Part shown: piece by piece, positions 4,224 through 9,840 of the stretch
Numbering within the stretch: the first letter of the stretch is position 1
How the letters are laid out: each line of letters starts with the position of its first letter
Origin: CAYJWL01 sp964373855
Lineage (GTDB): Bacteria > Patescibacteriota > Andersenbacteria > UBA10190
Assembly: GCA_964373855.1 (NCBI GenBank)
Contig: CAYJWL010000029.1
Span: 1-9,840, forward strand
Length of the DNA stretch: 9,840 nt
Reading direction: 5' to 3'
Program-made: the position numbers and the translations under genes
Notes under the pieces: generated by a model
Database searches by the model: none
Told to the model about the DNA's origin: nothing
What the model saw: the letters and a program-made list of their open reading frames with translations, nothing else

Positions 4224-5165
4224 TCACTGAATATCTGTCTTTTTACACGATTTTCCCCAGTTGAGCAAGGGGTAGGAGCCGCGACAAGTCACGTACCATC
4301 CGGCGTTCCCGCGCACCAGCCGGACAGAGCCTGCCTCATCAGTCCGGTAAACAGCAACTCCTTCCAGCCGTTTCAAAACTTCCGCATGGGGATGGCCGTA
4401 TCTATTTCCCTCGCCGACTGAAATTACAACAATCGAAGGTGTCACAGCCCCCAACAATGTACTGGAAGTTGACGTTTTACTGCCATGATGTCCCGCTTTC
4501 ATAACCGCTGTATCCAAGGTCGCCGGCGCCGTCGTCCGCACCAAGAGTTGCTCAACCTTGTTCTCCGCATCACCTGTTAACAACAAAGAAAGTGCCATGC
4601 GTTCTGCCGCTTCTGCTCCCCGCCCTAACAACAATCCGGCAGCCGAAGCGGGTGTGAAATCGACACGCGCGATGACCGAGGCATTATTTACATCTGATGT
4701 AATGGCGGCCTGGCCGAGTGGCGTATCTTGCGGACCAAGTATTTGCAACTGTACATCCGCCAGCTTTACAGACTGCCCCGCCCAGGCAAATCGATAGGGG
4801 ATGTTCTGTTCGCGAATAAGGTTCAGCCATTCTTCTTGTAATAATGATTTGCTCCGCACCTTCGGCACCATAACCATGCCCACCTGATATCGGTTGAGTA
4901 CATGTATGAGTCCTTCCATATGATCCTGTTGCGGGTGCGTTAAGATCACAACTTCAATCGTGCGATCAAACCAGGGCATCTCCTCGGCCAAGCGCTGCAG
5001 CACTGCCATACCCGGACCTCCATCTATTAGCACCTGCCGCGAACCGCTCTGCAGCAATATGGCATCGCCCTGACCAATGTCTAAGAAAACAATTTTGTCT
5101 TCCGGCGACGCGAAAAAACTGGACAGGGTTAAACCCGCGAGAATAAAAATTGTAGCTGATTTCAT
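4224..5165 (-). CDS. ComEC-type MBL-fold metallo-hydrolase
   Basis: Metallo-beta-lactamase fold protein matching the domain normally fused to the C-terminus of ComEC, thought to process DNA strands during uptake. One hydrophobic N-terminal segment (KSATIFILAGLTLSSFFA) is followed by IVFLDIGQGDAILLQ. Metal motifs (numbered with the GTG-started form) are LTHPQQDH (76-83; His78, Asp82, His83), LLLTGDAE (195-202; Asp200), KAGHHGSKTS (224-233; His227) and YGHPHAEV (257-264; His259). Gln80 replaces the His or Asp often at the second motif position. The ATG at 5163-5165 has AAGG four nt upstream; the overlapping GTG at 5166 is less likely. It lies 58-61 nt after comEC on the same strand and starts where the MBL part of a fused ComEC would start. 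Confidence 0.92.
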   Translation of the reverse strand: MKSATIFILAGLTLSSFFASPEDKIVFLDIGQGDAILLQSGSRQVLIDGGPGMAVLQRLAEEMPWFDRTIEVVILTHPQQDHMEGLIHVLNRYQVGMVMVPKVRSKSLLQEEWLNLIREQNIPYRFAWAGQSVKLADVQLQILGPQDTPLGQAAITSDVNNASVIARVDFTPASAAGLLLGRGAEAAERMALSLLLTGDAENKVEQLLVRTTAPATLDTAVMKAGHHGSKTSTSSTLLGAVTPSIVVISVGEGNRYGHPHAEVLKRLEGVAVYRTDEAGSVRLVRGNAGWYVTCRGSYPLLNWGKSCKKTDIQ

Positions 5166-5226
5166 CACACCTTACATGTTCCTAAATGCCAGAACGACAG
5201 GGGCGGTCAATGCGCGCGCTGGCTCT

Positions 5227-6658
5227 TTATTCCCATATTTCCCGCCACGAGCGGCGCTGCATCTTCAGCACAATGGCGCTAAGCGCCGCCAAGCCAGCGA
5301 AATACAGCGGAATAAACCAGCCGGCCAGACGAACATTCTCATAATAAACGCCGGGAATGAGCGCAAATGCATATGTGACGGCATCAATCCACCGCCACAC
5401 CGCGTGCACGGCAAATGCACCCGCCAGCGCTGTGGCCGGCGCCAGAAGTGAAAGCAGCAGGGTGAGAAGGGAGAGAATAAGCAAAGCCGAGGCAGCCGGC
5501 ACAACGAAAAAGTTAGCGGCCAGTCCAATGATCGTAGCCGACTGAAAATGATAGGCTGTGATCGGCCAGGTAGTGAGAGTGGCGCCAAGCGTTGTGAAAA
5601 GCCCGGCTATAATCCACCACCGACGGCCAGCCCAACTCTNNNNNNNNNNTAGCCGGTCTTTTGCCTGGCCCCAGAAACAACATTAGAGCAATGCCAACCA
5701 CGGCAGCCAATGACAGTTGAAATCCGACATCTTTTATAGTGGCAGGGTCAAACGTAGCATACGCGGCCACGGTCAGCATCACCACTGTCGGCAAATTTAT
5801 CAGCAGGCGCAATTGATATCCGATGAGGAGAATGGTAAGAAAAATTGCCGCGCGCACGGCCGATACTGGCCAGCCGATCAATATAATGTAAGCCCATAAA
5901 AAAATAATGAGGCCAGCTGTGCGGATAGCCGGAGAGAGCGGCAAAAGCATCGCCACAACAAACGCCATGCCTGTCAGTAAGGTTATATTAAAGCCGGAGA
6001 TAGCCAGAATATGGCTGACGCCTGTCCGCCGAAAATTATCTTGAACTGTCTCGGGAATAGTTCCGGCTTCAGCCAATACCATGCCCTGAACGATCCCGGC
6101 TTCAGGCTCGAGAAACACCTGTTCAATCTGACCGCGCAAACCGGAGCGGATCTCTTCGTACCAGACGGTATCGTCGGCCAGCAGCGAGATCACCGGATAA
6201 CGAAGCGTCCCATCAATGTCCTGGCGGGCTAAGTATTCCGCGTAGCCCGTGTATTCGCCGGGAATATTTTCCAGGCTCTGCACACTGCCCTGCGCCCGGA
6301 TGCGGTTTCCCGGATGATATTGAGGAAAACGATTCGTGATCACTAGAACTGTGCATCCTTGGCTGTCCTTGACCACATATTGCGCACGCCGCTCTTCCAA
6401 CCGGTGGATTCTCTGGATTATCCCGTCTACCTCCGGCGGGAGCTGGCAGGAGCCAGCGGCGGGCGTACCGCGGACCCAGAGGTAGCTTAAGACGAGCAAT
6501 AAACAACTCGCTACTACCACTTGGAAAGAAAAACGGCGCCACATCAATGTCAGGCAAGCAACATCGTCGTGGGCAATAATAAATACCCAAGCAGCCAAGA
6601 CGCCCAGGACTATGCCGGCAGTCCAGGCTGCCAGTATAGATAGCAAAAACAATCTCAT
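5227..6658 (-). CDS. comEC: ComEC/Rec2 family DNA-uptake channel protein, interrupted by an assembly gap
   Basis: Polytopic inner-membrane channel carrying single-stranded DNA into the cell during transformation. The N-terminal half from the ATG at 6656-6658 (MRLFLLSILAAWTAGIVLGV) has transmembrane helices and a DUF4131-like part ending near GYAEYLARQDIDG (138-150). The Competence domain shows HILAISGFNITLL (216-228), PVSAVRAAIFL (264-274) and DVGFQLSLAAVVGI (310-323). After 336 residues the read enters 10 Ns (5640-5649). Past the gap the reading frame changes, but SWAGRRWWIIAGLFTTLGA, then TWPITAYHFQSATIIGLAAN, is clearly the same domain; it runs 136 residues to a TAA at 5227. The gap must be a multiple of three for the gene to be intact, so 10 is a placeholder. 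No MBL domain is fused. Confidence 0.88.
5640..5649. other. Assembly gap (10 Ns) inside comEC
   Basis: Ten ambiguous bases join two contigs. The comEC frame on either side is consistent only if the real gap length is divisible by three, so the stated length is not literal. Confidence 0.97.
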
Positions 6659-6696
6659 ACTTACAATAGTAGCTAGCTTTAGCTCGATACGAAAAC

Positions 6697-6714
6697 ACCG
6701 GCACATGTGCCGGT
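6697..6714 (-). terminator. Rho-independent terminator after ftsZ
   Basis: An 18-nt perfect palindrome ACCGGCACATGTGCCGGT. On the minus strand it folds as a 7-bp stem with a CATG loop and is followed by GTTTTC. It lies 25 nt past the ftsZ stop and upstream of the comEC start, so it should separate the ftsZ and comEC transcripts. The T-run is short (four). Confidence 0.7.
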
Positions 6715-6739
6715 CGTAACTTAGCCTTAAAAGCCTAAA

Positions 6740-7972
6740 CTATTTTTGGGCGCCCCGTTGCTTTCGCTCACGCATCTTCCGTCGAATAAATGTCGGGACT
6801 TCCAAGTCCTCCTCTTCATGCTCTGTCCCTGGCGCATTGACCGCTCCGGTAGCTTGCGGACGAGGAGTATGAGTCTGATAAGGGGAAGATGGCACGGCCG
6901 GTTGGACTCGAGGCTGGGAAAATGCCGGCTGCGGAGCGGCATAGGGTGCCGGGGTATGATGTTCAAAGGGAATGGCGCCGCTGTACCGTTGTTTCTGCCG
7001 GGCAATCGGCTCGGGCTTTTCAAAACCCGTGGCCACAACAGTAATCTTGATTTCGCCCTCCTCCACCTGCTCCGGATCCATCACTGCGCCAAAAATTACC
7101 TTGGCATTCGGATCGGCATGTTCCGTTATGGTGCGCGCCGCCTCTTCCACTTCATACATGCGCAAGTCGGCTCCCGCGGTAATATTAAAGACAATGCCCT
7201 TAGCGCCATCGATCGTCACGTCCAGCATTGGGCTTTCTATAGCGGCACGGGCTGCTTCGACTGCCCGATTTTCGCCGGTAGCGCGGCCAATACCCATGAG
7301 GGCTGATCCGGCATTCTCCATAATGGCTTTTATGTCGGCAAAATCCACGTTGACCATGCCATGGTGGGTGATTAAATCAGAAATACCCTGAACACCTTGG
7401 CGGAGCACGTCGTCAACCACGCGGAAGGCATCAATCAAACTGGTTTTTTTATCTATGATCTGCAGCAGTCGGTCGTTAGGAATCACAACGCCAGCATCAA
7501 CGCGATTTTGCAGTTCAGCTAAGGCTTCTTCAGCAATTGTCATGCGGTGCTGTCCTTCAAACGAAAATGGTTTTGTGACAACCGCCACTGTCAGAGCTCC
7601 GGTTTCTTTGGCAATTTCAGAAACAACCGGCCCCGCTCCGCTGCCGGTACCTCCTCCCAGTCCCGCAGTAGTAAATACCATATCAGCACCTTTTAGAATT
7701 TCATAAATTTCCTCGCGGCTTTCCTCGGCCGCTTGCTGGCCAAGCGAAGGATTCATCCCTGCACCTAAACCGCGCGTGACATTCTGTCCGATATGCAGCT
7801 TGGTGCCAGCACCAGTATAGTGCAGCGCCTGGGCGTCAGTATTCACAGCAATAAATTCTACTCCTTTAATTTTGGCCGCCATCATCCGATTCAACGCGGC
7901 ATTGCCACCACCACCAATACCAACAACTTTAATGTTGGCAACGTTCTCAATGGTTGGCTTACGAAGCGGCAT
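6740..7972 (-). CDS. ftsZ: Cell division protein FtsZ
   Basis: Tubulin-like GTPase that polymerises into the division ring. The nucleotide-binding N-domain has KVVGIGGGGNAALNRM (15-30), AVNTDAQAL (42-50) and the tubulin signature GGGTGSG (106-112). The T7 loop NVDFADIK (208-215) supplies the catalytic aspartates Asp210 and Asp213 that complete the neighbour's GTPase site. The second domain includes ATGENRAVEAARAAI (231-245). Residues 321-380 form a Pro/Gln-rich disordered linker. The C-terminal peptide DLEVPTFIRRK (389-399), which binds FtsA and other partners, is intact and has a basic tail. At 410 residues it has normal length. The ATG at 7970-7972 lies behind a U-rich leader with no good Shine-Dalgarno. 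It is downstream of ftsA, with a 213-nt gap holding possible regulatory signals. Confidence 0.98.
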   Translation of the reverse strand: MPLRKPTIENVANIKVVGIGGGGNAALNRMMAAKIKGVEFIAVNTDAQALHYTGAGTKLHIGQNVTRGLGAGMNPSLGQQAAEESREEIYEILKGADMVFTTAGLGGGTGSGAGPVVSEIAKETGALTVAVVTKPFSFEGQHRMTIAEEALAELQNRVDAGVVIPNDRLLQIIDKKTSLIDAFRVVDDVLRQGVQGISDLITHHGMVNVDFADIKAIMENAGSALMGIGRATGENRAVEAARAAIESPMLDVTIDGAKGIVFNITAGADLRMYEVEEAARTITEHADPNAKVIFGAVMDPEQVEEGEIKITVVATGFEKPEPIARQKQRYSGAIPFEHHTPAPYAAPQPAFSQPRVQPAVPSSPYQTHTPRPQATGAVNAPGTEHEEEDLEVPTFIRRKMRERKQRGAQK

Positions 7973-8016
7973 AGACCTAATGACTGCGAGAAATTAAGAA
8001 ATAAAGAAAAAAACTA

Positions 8017-8055
8017 TCACCGAGGTATTAACTGCTGGCAGCTTGTAATCTCCAT
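8017..8055 (-). CDS. Possible 12-residue leader ORF upstream of ftsZ
   Basis: The minus strand has AAAGGTGGTGA (8074-8064), the best Shine-Dalgarno match I noticed in the window (one mismatch to AAGGAGGTGA). It is followed 11 nt after the GG core by an ATG (8055) that opens MEITSCQQLIPR and stops with TGA at 8017. A T7 run (8014-8008 region) follows the stop, and ftsZ begins 44 nt after it. It could be a leader peptide coupling translation to ftsZ expression, or the SD-like sequence may be chance. There is no homology evidence. Confidence 0.25.
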   Translation of the reverse strand: MEITSCQQLIPR

Positions 8056-8105
8056 ATATCTTTTCACCACCTTTCAGCGTAGGATCTAAGGGGGAAAAGT
8101 CAATA

Positions 8106-8139
8106 ACAATATGTGTTCAAGTTGTACACACATATTGTA
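8106..8139 (-). promoter_or_regulatory. Inverted repeat overlapping a candidate ftsZ promoter
   Basis: ACAATATGTGT (8106-8116) and ACACATATTGT (8128-8138) are perfect 11-bp inverted arms with an 11-nt centre. On the minus strand TACAAT (8139-8134, five of six -10 bases) overlaps the first arm. No -35 match is seen at 17 nt, though AT-rich DNA lies upstream. TTGTACAC is also repeated directly at 8122-8129 and 8135-8142 on the plus strand. This fits an operator covering an ftsZ promoter; it may instead be a hairpin in the ftsA 3' end. Confidence 0.45.
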
Positions 8140-8185
8140 CACTAAAATAATATTTTCGGACCGGTTTTGGTATACCTTGACTGCC

Positions 8186-9421
8186 TTACGGCAAAAACGA
8201 CCTCATCCATTCACGAATTTTGTGCACAGTATTACCAATGTTTGGCAGACGGAGATTACTGCGATAAGCCGTCTTCTGTTCCTGCTCAACAGCCCAGGCA
8301 ATCAATCCCAGCACAACTGCAAAGCTGGGATCATCCACCTGCTCCATCACTCCAGCTAATTTTTTTGGTTTGCCAATGCGCACCGGCAGCCGCAAGCGCT
8401 GCTTGGCTACTTCCACGACACCCGGCAAGTGCGCACCGGCACCGGTCAGGATAACCCCGGCCGGTAATAGGCCTGAGCGACCGATATTTTTCAATTCCTT
8501 ATCAACAAAGGAAAAAAGTTCCTCCAGACGGGCACTAATAATATCAGCCACCTCTTTGCGTGACGCTGATTCTTTTTCATCCTCATTTTCTATCACAATA
8601 TGTTCGTTGGCGCGGACTTCTTCGGGTAATGCGGTCCCGTGCTGAATCTTAATCGCCTCGGCTACATCAATCGAGGTCCTCAAACCAATCGCTATATCGT
8701 TGGTAATATGCGAGGAGCCAACCGGCAACACAGCCGTGTGTAACAATGTTTTTTCTTCATAGGCAACCAGACTGGTCGTCCCGCCACCCATATCCACGAG
8801 CACAACGCCAAGATCTTTTTGCCGTTTCTCCAACGTGGCCATGGCGGCTGCCAGCGGCGAGAATACAAAATCTTCTATATGAACACCTGATTGATTAATA
8901 ACCTTGGTCAGGTTTTTAATGAACGGCGCCGACCCTTCAATAATATGGGCTTCTACTTCCAGCCTCACTCCAGTCATGCCGATGGGATCCTGGATGTGTT
9001 CCTGTCCATCAACAATGAAGTTCTGCGGCAACACATGAAGAATTTCCCTGTTAGCCGGCAGAGATATAGCCTGAGCGGCATTAATCACCCGGTCAATATC
9101 ATCGGCGGTGATTTCTCCGTCCGCTCGGCTTACGGCAATGACACCACGGGAATTCTGCGACGAAATATGGGAACCGTTGATACTAACATACGCCCGCTCG
9201 ATTGGAATTCCCGCTACGCGTTCGGCCGCGTCAAGGGCTTTGCTGACAGATTCCACAGCTTCCTCCACGTCACTTATGACTCCCTTTTGCATGCCGGAGG
9301 CAGGCACAGTACCCATGCCAATGATTTTCGCGTCTTCCGTGCCGGCTTCCTGCTGGGCAATGACGACCCTTGCGGTGGAAGACCCAACATCTATACCAGT
9401 GAAATAGTTTTGCCTAGCCAT
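8186..9421 (-). CDS. ftsA: Cell division protein FtsA
   Basis: Actin-like ATPase that tethers FtsZ filaments to the membrane and recruits later divisome proteins. The phosphate-1 motif is FTGIDVGSSTARVVI (7-21), the FtsA-specific 1C (SHS2) subdomain spans roughly residues 83-160, the phosphate-2 motif is VVLVDMGGGTTSLVAY (206-221), and the adenosine motif is GVILTGAGAHLPGV (322-335). The C-terminal helix VHKIREWMRSFLP (399-411) is amphipathic, with Ile, Trp, Met and Phe on one face and basic residues on the other, as expected of the membrane-targeting sequence. The length of 411 is normal. The ATG at 9419-9421 gives the usual start. No Shine-Dalgarno is visible. It is followed by ftsZ on the same strand. 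Confidence 0.97.
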   Translation of the reverse strand: MARQNYFTGIDVGSSTARVVIAQQEAGTEDAKIIGMGTVPASGMQKGVISDVEEAVESVSKALDAAERVAGIPIERAYVSINGSHISSQNSRGVIAVSRADGEITADDIDRVINAAQAISLPANREILHVLPQNFIVDGQEHIQDPIGMTGVRLEVEAHIIEGSAPFIKNLTKVINQSGVHIEDFVFSPLAAAMATLEKRQKDLGVVLVDMGGGTTSLVAYEEKTLLHTAVLPVGSSHITNDIAIGLRTSIDVAEAIKIQHGTALPEEVRANEHIVIENEDEKESASRKEVADIISARLEELFSFVDKELKNIGRSGLLPAGVILTGAGAHLPGVVEVAKQRLRLPVRIGKPKKLAGVMEQVDDPSFAVVLGLIAWAVEQEQKTAYRSNLRLPNIGNTVHKIREWMRSFLP

Positions 9422-9534
9422 GATCAGAACAATGGATATAAAAGGAATGATGAGCCAGCCTCGTAACCTGCAGCATGAATCACGTGCGCCCTAAGACCGC
9501 TGCCAGATCTGTCTTGAGTGTACTGTGTCCTCTA

Positions 9535-9840
9535 TCAATCGAACAATATGTATAACGGAGGCATTAAAACAAGCAGTCCGACCACCACTGCCACTACGCT
9601 TGATACTAAGACCGCGGCCGCCATGATATCTTTTGAATGCTTAAAGGCAGCATGATATTCGGGATGGATGACATCCTCTATCAATTCGAGCGCAGCGTTG
9701 ATCATTTCCAGGGCTATGACGAGCGCTATAACAATAATAATTGCCAGCAGGTGATCAAGCGGTATTGATAGAAACCCAGCGAGCAATAGAACGGCGGCTG
9801 CAAGCATGAAGTGCCTGCGAACATTTACTTCCTCTTGCAG
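9535..9840 (-). CDS. Diacylglycerol/undecaprenol kinase family protein, C-terminal part, cut by window end
   Basis: Small integral membrane lipid kinase of the DgkA family; in Gram-positive-type bacteria these phosphorylate undecaprenol to feed cell-envelope lipid carrier recycling. The frame is open to the window edge (LQEEVNVRRHF precedes the first ATG at 9807), so the 5' part is missing. The family signature is IALEMINAALELIEDV with the conserved Glu and Asn, followed by HPEYHAAFKHSKDIMAAAV, where the HPEYH and KD residues are typical. Two to three transmembrane helices are visible, and the protein ends PPLYILFD. About 102 residues are seen of an expected 110-130. It precedes ftsA by 113 nt on the same strand. 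DgkA versus undecaprenol kinase cannot be decided from this part. Confidence 0.88.
   Translation of the reverse strand: MQEEVNVRRHFMLAAAVLLLAGFLSIPLDHLLAIIIVIALVIALEMINAALELIEDVIHPEYHAAFKHSKDIMAAAVLVSSVVAVVVGLLVLMPPLYILFD

Noticed and set aside
5265..5588. Arg/Cys/Pro-rich open frame in the comEC 3' region
   Set aside because: It is a shadow frame; the comEC frame ending at 5227 shows the conserved membrane domain.
6659..6706. Earlier ATG for comEC at 6706
   Set aside because: It lies inside the ftsZ terminator palindrome, and the added residues are polar and unlike a ComEC N-terminus.
6746..7306. Long plus-strand open frame opposite ftsZ
   Set aside because: Antisense shadow of ftsZ with no recognisable domain. 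The same applies to 8891-9466 opposite ftsA.
8076..8103. TTGACT-16-TACGCT as an ftsZ promoter
   Set aside because: The -10 is poor, and the start it predicts (near 8069) would cut through the SD-like sequence of the mini-ORF; TACAAT upstream fits better.
9422..9534. Terminator or promoter between the lipid kinase gene and ftsA
   Set aside because: Only a weak AAGAC/GTCTT stem without a T-run and a TATATC-like box without a -35 are present; neither is strong enough to call.
1..9840. CRISPR array or recoded TGA
   Set aside because: No regularly spaced repeats of CRISPR size occur. TGA ends ndk and pcm exactly where the families end, so standard bacterial code fits.

Overview
The window looks like a chromosomal fragment of a Candidate Phyla Radiation (Patescibacteria) bacterium, most likely of the Parcubacteria side. 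The assignment is an inference. It rests on the long-form nucleoside diphosphate kinase, the competence protein split from its metallo-hydrolase domain, the four-cysteine L28, the near absence of Shine-Dalgarno sequences, and AT-rich 7-nt micro-repeats in most gaps between genes. TGA is used as a normal stop (ndk, pcm), which argues against the Gracilibacteria/SR1 recoded lineages. A run of 10 Ns at 5640-5649 shows this is a scaffolded draft or metagenome assembly.

Layout, right to left along the minus strand: a diacylglycerol/undecaprenol kinase family gene (cut by the window end), ftsA, ftsZ, comEC (interrupted by the N gap), a separate ComEC-type MBL hydrolase, ndk, then on the plus strand pcm, divergent from a minus-strand coiled-coil gene. 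Next comes a minus-strand tRNA-Pro cluster, a palindromic repeat element, plus-strand rpmB with a structured 3' region, and minus-strand genes for an M50 membrane protease, rpsL and rpsG (cut by the window start). Functionally it is a housekeeping region: cell division, DNA uptake, nucleotide metabolism, protein repair, translation and membrane proteolysis.

The most unusual part is 2202-2460. Three proline tRNA genes lie there, but one (probably the UGG isoacceptor) is split in its anticodon loop, and its two halves flank a complete tRNA-Pro(CGG). The separated halves still pair over the acceptor and anticodon stems, and the two arms of the insert can pair with each other, so the locus can be drawn as a tRNA nested inside a tRNA. 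Beside it are a ~143-bp palindromic element that shares a 22-bp core with a hairpin upstream of rpmB, and a pseudoknot-like fold ending in a T-tract after rpmB.

Other points are a palindromic -10 box between pcm and the coiled-coil gene that could fire both ways onto nearly leaderless starts, a perfect 11-bp inverted repeat overlapping a possible ftsZ promoter, a short leader ORF before ftsZ with the best Shine-Dalgarno match I found, and a strong terminator after ftsZ.
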